A stretch of 36,939 nucleotides of DNA from a virus: the IMG/VR virus record IMGVR_UViG_3300036853_000144, positions 1 through 36,939 of that record; one strand, 5' to 3'. Every line of letters begins with the position of its first letter. Within the stretch, counting starts at the first letter, position 1. Below, in pieces: positions 21,814 to 30,700 of the stretch. The position numbers and the translations under genes are program-made. Below the pieces are notes generated by a model. That model saw only the letters and a program-made list of their open reading frames with translations, was not told where the DNA came from and did no database searches.

Positions 21814-23081
21814 TGTCACCCGATCAAATCAGCGAGGTCAAATCTCTGCTTACGCAGATGACCGAGCAATACAAGCGCGTCGATGCCGAGTGCAAGCAGC
21901 TCGGGGACGCGAAATCCGAGACGAAAGAAAAGATCGACAAGCTCACCGATGCGATCGTTGAGATTCAATCGAAGCATGGGGCCGAGGCGCAAAAGCGTAT
22001 CGATACGCTCGAGGCCAAGGTGACCGATTTAACGAAGAATTACGTGGAGCCAATCAAACCGTTCGGGCAGCGGGTGTGCGAGGAGAAATCCTTTATCGCC
22101 TATCTCGAGAGCGGGCAAAAGAACGGTTTCCACATGACGCTGAAAGCGAACGCCTCGTTGCGGCGTAGCCTCGGCGGCTTGTCGCTGAAGGATATTACGG
22201 GCCTCTCGGGGTTGTTGCCCGAGGCGCAAGCCGCGATCGCCGCGGGGCCGCGGGCATTGATCGGGGTACGCACGCTGATCCCGCAAGGCCGCACCACCGC
22301 GGGTGCGGTGTCCTACTTGCGCGAGACGGCGTTTACCAATAACGCCGCGCCCGTGGCCGAGGCCGCGCCCAAGCCGCAATCGGATAAAACGTTTGCAGCG
22401 GTGACGGCCCCGGTGGAAGTGATCGCCACGTACTTCAAGGTGAGTAGGCAAGCGTACGAGGATATACCGGGGTTGAGTGCACAAATTGAGAACAACGGCA
22501 TTTACGGAGTGGCCGCGGCAGAGGATAATCAACTGCTGAACGGCAACGGCACCTCGCCCCAGTTGAACGGGCTTTTGCGTAACGCCGTGGTTGCGCCCGC
22601 CCCGCCCGCGGTGGTTGCGCCCGCGCCCGTCAACACGTTGATCGACGCAATCGGGTATGCGGTATTCGACCTGGCCGCGAAAGGGTACATGCCCGATGGG
22701 GCGGTGGTCAACCCGGTCGATTACGGCGCGGTGGCGTTGCTCAAGAATTCGCAAGGCAACTACCTATTCGCCAACCCGATCGATTACAGCGCGATCCCGC
22801 GGTTGTGGGGCGTGCGTATCGTGCAATCGAGCAAGATCGCCGCGGGCACCGGCCTCGTTGGGGCGTTCCAGGGCAACTCGCTTTTGCTCGATCGCGAAGA
22901 AGTCAATGTTCAGGTAGCTTCCCAGAACGAGGACGATTTTATTCGCAACATGCTGACGATACTCATCGAGGAGAGGTTGGTGTTGCTGGTCTATAACGTA
23001 GCGGCGTTTGAAAAGATCGTTACGCCCGCGGCGGTATTCGGCACCACCGAGGCCCCGAACGAATCGCGGCGCAATAAGTAA
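21795..23081 (+). CDS. Major capsid protein, HK97 fold
   Basis: ATG 21795 is eight bases after AAGGAG (21781-21786); ATG 21789 is only two bases after it. The product has 428 residues. Residues 1-85 are a coiled-coil delta (scaffold) domain rich in Glu, Lys and Gln. The capsid domain follows from about residue 100, with SYLRETAFTNNAAPVAEAA, a VSRQAYEDIPGL stretch, and the late P-domain part (GAFQGNSLLLDREEV). The protease upstream should remove the delta domain. There is a large hairpin 25 bases after the stop. Confidence 0.93.
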   Translation: MSASAVMSPDQISEVKSLLTQMTEQYKRVDAECKQLGDAKSETKEKIDKLTDAIVEIQSKHGAEAQKRIDTLEAKVTDLTKNYVEPIKPFGQRVCEEKSFIAYLESGQKNGFHMTLKANASLRRSLGGLSLKDITGLSGLLPEAQAAIAAGPRALIGVRTLIPQGRTTAGAVSYLRETAFTNNAAPVAEAAPKPQSDKTFAAVTAPVEVIATYFKVSRQAYEDIPGLSAQIENNGIYGVAAAEDNQLLNGNGTSPQLNGLLRNAVVAPAPPAVVAPAPVNTLIDAIGYAVFDLAAKGYMPDGAVVNPVDYGAVALLKNSQGNYLFANPIDYSAIPRLWGVRIVQSSKIAAGTGLVGAFQGNSLLLDREEVNVQVASQNEDDFIRNMLTILIEERLVLLVYNVAAFEKIVTPAAVFGTTEAPNESRRNK

Positions 23082-23105
23082 ACAAGCGGTTTGTGTGTTT
23101 GTACA

Positions 23106-23141
23106 ACGGGCGGGCGTGGTTGCTACCATTCGCCCGCCCGT
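23106..23141 (+). terminator. Strong hairpin after the capsid gene
   Basis: ACGGGCGGGCG (23106-23116) pairs perfectly with 23131-23141, 11 bp. The loop contains a smaller TGGT/ACCA stem (23117-23120, 23125-23128). There is no T-run after it. It may reduce readthrough or stabilise the capsid message so that more capsid than connector is made. Confidence 0.6.
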
Positions 23142-23160
23142 CTATTTCGCGTAGCGTACG

Positions 23161-23319
23161 ATGCCAAAACAAAAGCCGAAAATCACGCCCCGCAACAAAG
23201 CCGTCACACCCCCTGAGAACAAAGCGATGATCCCGCCCGAGAATAAACAGGCGCTCTCGCCGTGGGATGCGCGGTTGCAGAAACCACCGCGTAAGAAAAA
23301 GAAAGGCCCGAGCAAATGA
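23161..23319 (+). CDS. 52-residue Lys/Pro-rich protein
   Basis: ATG 23161 to TGA 23319. The peptide begins MPKQKPKITPRNK and has a repeated PPENK motif and a basic end (PPRKKKKGPSK). It probably is unstructured and binds nucleic acid or the capsid. Its stop overlaps the next ATG at 23316. It has no close ribosome binding site. No family is recognised. Confidence 0.6.
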   Translation: MPKQKPKITPRNKAVTPPENKAMIPPENKQALSPWDARLQKPPRKKKKGPSK

Positions 23320-23876
23320 GGTGCGCCGCGATCACAACGTTGGTTACCCCGGTGGGGTTGCCGGTCACGGTGCAAGAGTTTGTCGATCACGCCCGCATCA
23401 ACGGCATCACGGTTGACGTGCAACCCGAGCTATTGAACCGGCAACTGGCCGCGGCCACGCGGCGGGCCGAGTTGTTTCTAAGGCGATCGATATTGACGCA
23501 AACGCTCAAGGCGTTGTTCGTGCCCGATACCGGGGACTCGCAACTCTTACTCTTGCCGCGGGGCACCGTGCAGTCGGTTACCTCGGTGATCACCACCTCG
23601 GGCGCGGTGGTGATACCGCCCACCGATTACACGCTCGAGTACAACACGCTGAAGCTTGCCGCACCCGCTTACGGGAGCGTTGAGGTTACCTACGTATCGG
23701 GTTACGGGCCCGATGCCGATAGCGTGCCCGATGCGGTGAAAGATGGAATCCTCGAATACGCCACCACGCTATACGACGATAGGGCCGGGGCGCGTGAGGG
23801 CCGGTATAGTTCAAGTCTCGAGGGGTTGCCCAAAGGCGTGCGGGATTTGTGGCGCGGTGAGCAAATCGAAGTATGA
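23316..23876 (+). CDS. Head-tail connector, gp6-like
   Basis: The product has 186 residues, ATGA overlap at both ends. The N-terminal half is helical (VTVQEFVDHARI, RQLAAATRRAELFLRRSI), then a beta section (GTVQSVTSVI, DYTLEYNTLKL, VEVTYVSGYG), then a helix (DAVKDGILEYATTLYDDR). This is the layout of HK97 gp6 / phi-E125 gp8 connectors that form a ring under the portal. Confidence 0.85.
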   Translation: MRCAAITTLVTPVGLPVTVQEFVDHARINGITVDVQPELLNRQLAAATRRAELFLRRSILTQTLKALFVPDTGDSQLLLLPRGTVQSVTSVITTSGAVVIPPTDYTLEYNTLKLAAPAYGSVEVTYVSGYGPDADSVPDAVKDGILEYATTLYDDRAGAREGRYSSSLEGLPKGVRDLWRGEQIEV

Positions 23877-24208
23877 CCGCTCGAGAATTACGCGAATGGG
23901 TGGCCGTCTTTTTGCCCGAACTGGCACCCGATGGGCAAGGGGGCGCACGCGAGACAATCCCCGCGGGGTTGGTGTATGACCGGCCCGCCGCGGTTCGCGA
24001 AATGACGGGCTCGGAAGGCCCCGCGAACGATCAAACCTCGCAACGCGTCACGTACGAAATCACCATTCGCTATGACGTGGCAATCACCACCGCCCACCGC
24101 GTTTGGTGGCGGGGGATGTACTTGGACATAGGGGATATCCGCAACGTCGATATGCGTGATACGTGGCTCACGCTCAATTGCACTCAGCGTGAGGCGGGGG
24201 CCGCGTGA
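23873..24208 (+). CDS. Head closure / head-tail adaptor (SPP1 gp16-like)
   Basis: The product has 111 residues. The pattern of the phage head-tail joining family is seen: AAVREMTGSEGPANDQTS, VTYEITIRYD, and HRVWWRGMYLDIGDIRNVD. It plugs the connector after packaging. The start overlaps the gp6-like gene (ATGA) and the stop overlaps the next GTG. Confidence 0.82.
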   Translation: MTARELREWVAVFLPELAPDGQGGARETIPAGLVYDRPAAVREMTGSEGPANDQTSQRVTYEITIRYDVAITTAHRVWWRGMYLDIGDIRNVDMRDTWLTLNCTQREAGAA

Positions 24209-24426
24209 TCATGTTCGGGATGGTTGATCCGACGTTGACCGAGGCGCGGCGCGTAATGTGGGCGGTGGCCGATGCCACCGGTTCGGGGTTCGAGGTGCAA
24301 CTCGAGTGCGGGCATCAGTTCTGGGTGGCAGTGCAACCGGGGGCGAACTCGCATTGCGGCGCGTGCCTCGAGCAACTGGTAAGGCAAATCCGCGACGTGC
24401 AAGCGCATCAGGAACCGCGGCAATAA
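24205..24426 (+). CDS. Small protein with CxH...CxxC zinc-like motif
   Basis: GTG 24205 (overlap) or ATG 24211 gives about 72 residues. The segment LECGHQFW then HCGACLEQL holds Cys, His, Cys, Cys in zinc-ribbon order. It sits between two head-tail connector genes and would be made in the same message. It may be a structural zinc protein. No family is recognised. Confidence 0.65.
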   Translation: MIMFGMVDPTLTEARRVMWAVADATGSGFEVQLECGHQFWVAVQPGANSHCGACLEQLVRQIRDVQAHQEPRQ

Positions 24427-24432
24427 ACAGCA

Positions 24433-24918
24433 ATGGGGTTGGGGGCGAATATCGAGGGCGGGTTGGCGTTGCGGCGCAACCTGCACGCGCTATCGCTCAT
24501 GTTCCCCGAGGTACTGAGGGCCGCGAACGAAGCAACCGCCCTTGATATCGTGCGTGAGGCCGAGCGCAACATTCGGGATAACGATTCGATCGCCTCGGGG
24601 GATTTGCTCGGTTCGATCCAATCAAGCGTTTCCGATGACGGGCTCACGGTGGCGGTTGGCAGTACATCGAAGTATGCGCCCTATGTGGAGTTCGGCACGC
24701 GCCCGCATTGGCCCCCGATATCCGCGATAGCGCGGTGGTGCGTGCTGAAGGGCATCCCGGTAAGCGCGGCGTTCCCGATCGCCCGCAAGATATCCGAAAA
24801 GGGCACGCCCGAGCAACCGTTCTTAAGGCCCGCGGCCAAGGTGGCCTCGGAACGTCATACGGCGCGGGTGAAAGTGATGCTCAAAGCCGCGTTGCGGGGA
24901 TTCAGGGCAAGTAAATGA
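24433..24918 (+). CDS. HK97 gp10-like tail completion protein
   Basis: The product has 161 residues. The family hallmarks are helices at 15-50, SGDLLGSI, the YAPYVEFGTRPH motif (near residue 77), and TPEQPFLRPA near 130. It belongs to the HK97-gp10 family at the head-tail interface. The stop overlaps the ATG of the membrane protein gene. Confidence 0.88.
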   Translation: MGLGANIEGGLALRRNLHALSLMFPEVLRAANEATALDIVREAERNIRDNDSIASGDLLGSIQSSVSDDGLTVAVGSTSKYAPYVEFGTRPHWPPISAIARWCVLKGIPVSAAFPIARKISEKGTPEQPFLRPAAKVASERHTARVKVMLKAALRGFRASK

Positions 24919-25157
24919 AGGACAAGTTTCGCACCTTGGACGATAAGGCGATGCCGGGGTTGCCCCCGCCCCCGCCGATGTTGTTTCCCGTCGAACCGAA
25001 AGGAGTGAAAATGCCGGTAACGTTTTCGTTAGTGCTGTTAGTTCTCGCGTTGTGCTGTTTTTTACTCGCCGCGTTCAATACCACCCCCTCGGCCCGCGTT
25101 AACCCGCTTGGGTTGGGGTTGTTTCTAGTCACGGTGGCGCAACTGGTGCGGCCATAA
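24915..25157 (+). CDS. Small membrane protein, two transmembrane segments
   Basis: ATG 24915 overlaps the previous stop and gives 80 residues. An internal ATG at 25011 has its own ribosome binding site (AAAGGAG at 25000-25006), which would yield a 48-residue form. The N-terminal part has a run of prolines. Two hydrophobic spans (FSLVLLVLALCCFLLAAF and LGLGLFLVTVAQLV) follow. Dual starts on a two-span membrane protein recall holin/antiholin pairs, but its place among the tail genes is unusual for one. The function is inferred only. Confidence 0.65.
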   Translation: MKDKFRTLDDKAMPGLPPPPPMLFPVEPKGVKMPVTFSLVLLVLALCCFLLAAFNTTPSARVNPLGLGLFLVTVAQLVRP

Positions 25158-25160
25158 ACC

Positions 25161-25550
25161 ATGTTGCCGCTTGCCGAGGTGCAAAAGGCCGTCTACGACG
25201 CGTTGACGGTGGCGGTGGCCCCGGTGCCGGTACTCGATCGCGGCCACAACGAGACGTTCCCCTATTACACCTTGGGGGAAACGATTTCGGGCCACGCCGA
25301 TACGTTGACCGAACAAGGCGTGGACATTGAGGTGACCGTACACGCGTGGTCACGGCAACCGGGGATGCAAGAGTGTGAGCAAATGATGGCACTCGCAAAA
25401 GATGCAATTGATCGGCGCGTGTTGCCGGTACTCGGGTTTCAATGGGTAACCGCGATTTGGGATTACGCGCAGACGATGCGTGATCCCGATGGGGTTACTC
25501 GTCACGGAATCTTGCGGTTTCGTGTTCTGACGTTTCAAACCACAACTTAG
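25161..25550 (+). CDS. Tail terminator / tail completion protein (DUF3168-like)
   Basis: The product has 129 residues. The order LAEVQKAVYDAL, FPYYTLGE, DIEVTVHAWS and the C-terminal RHGILRFRVL matches DUF3168 proteins, which cap the tail tube and join it to the head. The last four bases overlap the 3' end of the antisense HNH gene. The major tail protein gene is 850 bases further on, separated by that insertion. Confidence 0.85.
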   Translation: MLPLAEVQKAVYDALTVAVAPVPVLDRGHNETFPYYTLGETISGHADTLTEQGVDIEVTVHAWSRQPGMQECEQMMALAKDAIDRRVLPVLGFQWVTAIWDYAQTMRDPDGVTRHGILRFRVLTFQTTT

Positions 25551-26362
25551 AGTTTGCGTTTACGAATTGCGTAATGAATGTTGTTGAGAGTCACATTGAA
25601 TTGTTTGGCGAGGGCCTCTTGCGTGTACTCGCCCGTGGCATACAAGCGCCGAATTTCGGCGGTTTGTTCCAACGTGAGAGTGGCCCGCGGGCGGGCGTTG
25701 TGGATAGGGCCATCAAGATCGGGCCAGTTGACGCCGCGTACAAGTAGCCCGATCGCGGCTTGCGTAACGCCGAATCGTTTTCCTAAAGCAGTTTGGGAAG
25801 TAGTCCCCATAGCGTAAAGGTGGCGGATTTGTGCAACTTCCGTAGTGGTGAGTTTCTGGCGGGCGCGGCGTGGATCGCGCAACGGGAGTTTGTGGCGTTT
25901 GAGAAGGCGCAATAAATGACTACGGCTAATGTGATGGCGTTTGGTGATTTCCGGCAGGGGTACTCCGTTACGGTGGTCGGCGAAAATCTTTTCGAGACGC
26001 TTGATGTTGTAGTAAATCGGTTGACCGACACGTCCGAAGCCATGCCGGTTTTTGTCAACGCAATCGCGCATGTTGTCCTTTTGCGTTCCGAGAAACAAAT
26101 GCGCGGGATTGACGCACCGGGGCATGTCGCATGTGTGGCAGAGATACATGCCCTTGGGAATATCGCCGCGGGTGAGTAACCATGCAACGCGGTGGGCTTT
26201 TGCCATTGACGTTGTGGTTCGGCCTAGTTGGCCCTTGTTCACTAAAAATTGGCCGTATCCGTTCACGTCGATGGAAGCCACCCACCACCAACATTTATCA
26301 GGATCGGTTTTGTCAACCTTGGACCAAAATCTTAGCTCAAGTGGGCTTATTGGTTTTGCCAT
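25547..26362 (-). CDS. HNH homing endonuclease with HTH repeats
   Basis: The product has 271 residues, ATG 26362. Residues 55-105 hold an HNH_3-type nuclease: AHRVAWLL, then CHTCD (His76), CVNPAHLFLGT (Asn85, His88) and KDNMRD. The cysteines Cys75, Cys78 and Cys83 belong to the motif. The C-terminal half has two repeated resolvase-like HTH units (TQEALAKQFNVT is the second). It is a free-standing homing nuclease that cuts and invades phage DNA. It lies antisense inside the late operon. Confidence 0.88.
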   Translation of the reverse strand: MAKPISPLELRFWSKVDKTDPDKCWWWVASIDVNGYGQFLVNKGQLGRTTTSMAKAHRVAWLLTRGDIPKGMYLCHTCDMPRCVNPAHLFLGTQKDNMRDCVDKNRHGFGRVGQPIYYNIKRLEKIFADHRNGVPLPEITKRHHISRSHLLRLLKRHKLPLRDPRRARQKLTTTEVAQIRHLYAMGTTSQTALGKRFGVTQAAIGLLVRGVNWPDLDGPIHNARPRATLTLEQTAEIRRLYATGEYTQEALAKQFNVTLNNIHYAIRKRKL

Positions 26363-26373
26363 ATAGTAGTTTT

Positions 26374-26379
26374 ATTATA
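26374..26379 (-). promoter_or_regulatory. TATAAT box for the HNH gene
   Basis: Reading leftward, TATAAT (perfect) ends 11 bases before the ATG at 26362. No -35 match at 17 bases and no Shine-Dalgarno sequence are visible. The leader would be four bases or less. Confidence 0.45.
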
Positions 26380-26388
26380 ACCAATTGA

Positions 26389-26403
26389 AAGGAGGGTAGA
26401 TCT
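26389..26403 (+). promoter_or_regulatory. Ribosome binding site that points to an ACG start
   Basis: AAGGAGG (26389-26395) stands eight bases before ACG 26404. A stop codon in the same frame at 26386-26388 excludes any earlier start, and no ATG, GTG or TTG occurs in frame until GTG 26476. Confidence 0.75.
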
Positions 26404-27009
26404 ACGTCTAAGTTTACCGGCAAAGGGGCCGAAATTCTCGTAAAAGGCGGGGGTGCCACGCCCACATATACCGCGGTGGCCCAAGTGCAAGAGATAGGCG
26501 ATATCGGGGTGACCGCGGAAGAAGTGGACGTTACCACGTTGGACGCAGGGGATTACCGCGATTTCATTCAAGGATTTAAAGACGCGGGCGAATGCGAAAT
26601 GACGGTCATCTGGGATTACAACGTTGTTTCGCATTCCGATGATCCCGATGGGCTCATCGGTTTGTTCGATGTTGGGGATGTACGCGATTGGGCGATCAAG
26701 TACAACTCGGGCGCGGTGGGTGGCGTTGCCTACGGCCTGTTCACCGGTTTTATCAGGGATATGACCTATGGCGCGTTGAATCCCGATGACGCGCAAACGA
26801 TATCTCCGGTTATTCGGATCACGTCCCCGATCACGATTGCCGATGTACTGCCCGCCACGCAAGAAGCATTGGACGCCGTTTACAAGAAAGGGCGGGACAT
26901 TCGGGAGAAACGCAGACGTGAGGCCGCGGCACGCCGCGCCGCACAAAATCCGCGGCCCGCGCCGGTCCCCGCGGGCGCAACCCCGGCAACGCCTGTACAA
27001 ACCCTATGA
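26404..27009 (+). CDS. Major tail (tube) protein, apparent ACG start
   Basis: From ACG 26404 the product has 201 residues. The frame reads SKFTGKGAEILVKGGG immediately after the ACG, and VAQVQEIGDIGVTAEEVDVT follows, which is the usual N-terminus of phage tail tube proteins. Starting at GTG 26476 would delete the first 24 residues. Other signs are DFIQGFKDAGECEMTVIWDY and a last basic/Pro-Ala-rich tail. It polymerises into the tail tube. The ACG may be a true non-canonical start or a T-to-C error. Confidence 0.85.
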   Translation, partial: TSKFTGKGAEILVKGGGATPTYTAVAQVQEIGDIGVTAEEVDVTTLDAGDYRDFIQGFKDAGECEMTVIWDYNVVSHSDDPDGLIGLFDVGDVRDWAIKYNSGAVGGVAYGLFTGFIRDMTYGALNPDDAQTISPVIRITSPITIADVLPATQEALDAVYKKGRDIREKRRREAAARRAAQNPRPAPVPAGATPATPVQTL

Positions 27010-27551
27010 CAAAAGACCGCAATACTGTACTGCAAAGCTCGGTCCCCATTACGCTCGACGGCAACGAGTACGTGCTTCGTTATCGGGCGTTCGCGTTTAT
27101 CGCGTACGCCGAACGCACGGGCGGGGACTTGCTATCCGATATGCAAGCGATGGGACGCCGTTTGACGCGCCCCGCCCAAATCGCGGACGGGGACGGGGGC
27201 GCGGATGCGCCCGCCCCGGTTTCTCTCGAGTTGGGTGTAACATTCAAAACTCTATGCGATGTGTTGTGGGTGGGGTTGCTGGACGCGCAACCGGATATCA
27301 CCCGCGATCAGGCGCAACGCATGTTCGGGTTTGAGGATTTCCGAATGGTGGCGGAAACGATCACGCGGGCGATCAGTTCGGTGATGCCCTCGAGAGTTGC
27401 CGAACGCCCTACAAACGCCCCGATAGTGGAGACACTGCCCTCGCATTCGGGGTTGACCAATGGCATCGCCTCGCCTCAAGTCTCCGCGCCGCTTGCGGAA
27501 TCACCGCAACCGAATTTCTCGAGCTCACCCCCGCCGATATTTGGTACTTAA
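27006..27551 (+). CDS. Tail assembly chaperone, upstream frame
   Basis: The product has 181 residues. Residues 10-130 fit a tail chaperone of the lambda gpG kind: SSVPITLDGNEYVLRYRAFA, an Ala/Glu helix, FKTLCDVLWVGLLDAQPD and MFGFEDFRMVAETITRAI. The last 40 residues are Pro/Ser-rich and look like frame readthrough after the shift site. It binds the tape measure protein before tail assembly. The minus-one frame continues the protein to 27793. Confidence 0.8.
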   Translation: MTKDRNTVLQSSVPITLDGNEYVLRYRAFAFIAYAERTGGDLLSDMQAMGRRLTRPAQIADGDGGADAPAPVSLELGVTFKTLCDVLWVGLLDAQPDITRDQAQRMFGFEDFRMVAETITRAISSVMPSRVAERPTNAPIVETLPSHSGLTNGIASPQVSAPLAESPQPNFSSSPPPIFGT

Positions 27552-27793
27552 ACGATGCCATCGGGGCGCGTAACGCCCGTGAGGATTGGTACACGGCCCG
27601 TGTCGTAGCGATGGTGGCCGCGGCAAACTCCAAGCAGCATAAATATCAACCCCGAAAATACATGCTGCAATCGAGCCTCACGCGGCACGCCGCGCCCGAT
27701 GCGGAAGATCGCGAACCGTTGACGGGGGAGCAAGTTATGGATGCGTTCCGGCGCATCGGATTTCCGGTTGTCGATTTAAGGGAAGCGAACTAA
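27452..27793 (+). CDS. Tail assembly chaperone, minus-one frame extension
   Basis: The left boundary is approximate; this frame is open from 27335. It reads VDQWHRLASSLRAACGITAT, then EFLELTPADIWYLNDAIGAR, the classic C-terminal part of G/T chaperones. It has no start codon before ATG 27611, so a minus-one ribosomal shift from the frame at 27006 is the best reading. No textbook X-XXY-YYZ slippery heptamer is visible in 27335-27551. Candidates are GGGG at 27449-27452, AAAC at 27413-27416 and TTTC at 27339-27342. It ends one base before the tape measure ATG. Confidence 0.68.
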   Translation, partial: VDQWHRLASSLRAACGITATEFLELTPADIWYLNDAIGARNAREDWYTARVVAMVAAANSKQHKYQPRKYMLQSSLTRHAAPDAEDREPLTGEQVMDAFRRIGFPVVDLREAN

Positions 27794-30700
27794 ATGGGAT
27801 CGTCTGGAATTTCGATCGGCACGATTTGGCTCGAAATCGAAGCACGCATGGATCAAGCCATGCAAGTGCTTCAGGATTTCGGGGACGCCACCGATGGGTT
27901 CATTAAAGAGCAACAGGACAAATGGAAAAGCCTCGAGAACATCGGCTCGGGGTTTCTCACGATCGGCGCGGGCCTCACCGCGGGCATCACCGCGCCGTTA
28001 ACGGGCCTCGGCGTGGCCGCGGTGGGGGCCGCGGAAGGGATCAATACCGCCAAGGTGGCGTTTACCACGATGCTCGGCAGTGGCGAAAAAGCCGATGCCA
28101 TGCTGAAGGATTTGCAATCGTTCGCCGCTACGACGCCGTTTGAGTTCACCGATCTGGTAAGCGCGGCCCAACGGATGAAAACCTTGGGCTTTTCCGCGGA
28201 ACAAATCATCCCCACGCTACGCACGATCGGTGACACCGTGGCCGCATCGGGCGAAATGTCGAAAGAAAAAATCGACGGGATTACTACCGCCCTCGGGCAA
28301 ATGCAACTCAAGGGCAAGGTATCCGCCGAGGAAATGTCGCAGTTGTCCGAGCGGGGCGTTGACGCGTGGGGCGCACTTGCCAAAGCCGCGGGTGTGACGG
28401 TGCCCGAGGCAATGAAGCTTGCGGAAAAGGGCGCGTTCGACGCATCGCAAGCGGTGCCCGCCATCCTCGCCGGTATGGCCGAAAAAGCGGGCGGTTCGAT
28501 GGAAGCCATGTCGAAAACGCTTACCGGCCAATGGAGCAATTTTAAAGACACCATCACCCAAGCTCTGATTCCGATCGGCCAAGCATTGATACCGGCCCTG
28601 CAATCGTTGCTTCCGATTTTGACAAGCGTTTTGGACAAGGTGGTCGAAGGCGCAAAGTGGTTTAACGACTTGCCCGAACCGATCAAGAATTCGGCCATTG
28701 CCATTGCGGCGATGGCCGCGGCGATCGGGCCGTTGATCGGGGCCGCGGGCGCGGTTCTATTGGCGGTTACATCGTTAAGCGGTGCCCTTGCCCCGATGGG
28801 GTTCACGATTACAACGGTTACCGCGGCCATCGGCCCGTGGGTGATCGCGATCGGGTTGGCCCTCGCCGCGTTAGTGGCCCTCGGGACTTGGGTTTATCAG
28901 AACTGGGACCCCATCGTAGCGGTACTCACGCAAGCGTGGGATGGGTTAACCGAGGCGTGGACCGCTGTATGGGGCGTCATTCAGGGGGCCTTGATCACGG
29001 CGTGGAATGCGATCGCGGGCGCGGTTAATGTGGTGTGGCAACCGATCAAGGCATTTTTCAGCACGATATGGGATGCCATCGGCCCTTACTTCGTGGGCGC
29101 GTGGAATGCGATCGCGGGTGCGTTGAGTAGCGTTTGGGACGGGATTAAATCGGTTGCCACTACAGTTTGGAATTGGGTCATCGGGTTGTTTGACAGTTTC
29201 ATTGAGGCCGCGAAAAAGATTCCCGGTGCGGCCAAGTTTTTCAACCTAGACGCCGCGTGGGGCAGTGTCAAAAAGCTTGGCGACGAAACCAAGGGCACCA
29301 CCACCGAGGTAAAGAAAGCCGCGGTGGAATTCCCCAAGATGACGGTGGGCGCATCCGACGTTGGCAAGGCCACCAAAAAGGCCGCGGATGATGGGGTGAA
29401 ACCGCTTCACTTCCATATCAATGCGCTAGAACAGGCGATTAAAGACGAACAAGCGGCATTGCTCAAAGGGCATCAGGATTTCAAGAAGTGGGCCGATGCC
29501 CACAAGGATGCCGAATCGCAGATACCGAAACTCACTGAGGTATCGGATGAGTTGAACGCATCCATTACGCGCATCATCGACAACATGAAACACGTACCGC
29601 CCGCGTTTCTGAGTGCCGAGACGCAAGCGAAAACGTCGATGGATGCATCGGTGAAATCCGTACAGGACGTGGACGCCGCGTGGAAAACACTAGGCATCAC
29701 GCGATCGGCGGAATTGACAACAACCGCTGCCGATACCAAAACCGCGTACAACACGATTCTTACCGATGCCACCGCATCCATCAATGACATTCAGCGGGCA
29801 TGGGTGGCGATGGAAACCGCGGATATTGCCGCATCCAAGGCCGCGGGCGAAACGATCAACGCCGATCGCTTGAAAGCGTTGCAAGACATGAAAACAACGC
29901 TTGATACCGAGTTGCCCAAGCAGAAATCCTCATGGGAAGGATTCGGCACGCAAGTGTCTACCATCATCACCAACTTTGCCCAAGATATCGGCAAATCGTT
30001 ATTCGAGGGCGATCTAAGTTGGGGTGAGAAATGCAAATCCATGCTGAAATCCCTTGGTAGCGCAGTGGTGTCCAGTTTTGTCGAACCGGCCACCGCGGCC
30101 ATCGGCAAATTCGTAAGCGAAACGATCGCGGATTTGATCGGCGGCAAGGGATTGGGCGGGGTGATGGAATCCCTCAAGGGTATCGGTTCGACCATCGGCG
30201 GGTTATTCGGTAGCGGGGGCAAGGGCGCGATGGATGCGGTTGGCAGTGCCGCGGGTGGCGTGTCGGATGCCGCGGGGGGTGCCGCAAGTACGGTTGGCAA
30301 GATCGCCGGTTCCGCGGTCACGGGGATTGTAGGCGCGGTAAGCGGTGTCGTAAGCGCCGTATCGGGGATCATCTCCAACTTTCAAATGGCGCGGCAGGAA
30401 ACCTCATTAAACGCGATCGAACACAACACCCGCTATTCGATGATGTTTTTGGGCGAACGCGGGGACGGGGGCATCCTCGGCGTGCTGTTCAAGGTGCAGG
30501 AAAATACCCAATACCTGCAAGGGCAACTCGACATTATCAGCGGATACCTCGGCCCGATGAAAGACGTGTTCACGCGGATTGAATCGCCTATCAATATAGC
30601 CGCGCAAAAGCTCACCGAGATTTTAATGTGGGAGCAGGACACCACCAATTACCAACGATTGCAGCTTGACGCGATCACGCAAGCCATCCGCGAAAACGGC

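Noticed and set aside
23106-23141. Reading the hairpin after the capsid gene as a simple Rho-independent terminator
   Set aside because: The stem is strong but no T-run follows, and essential connector genes lie downstream in the same direction, so complete termination is unlikely.
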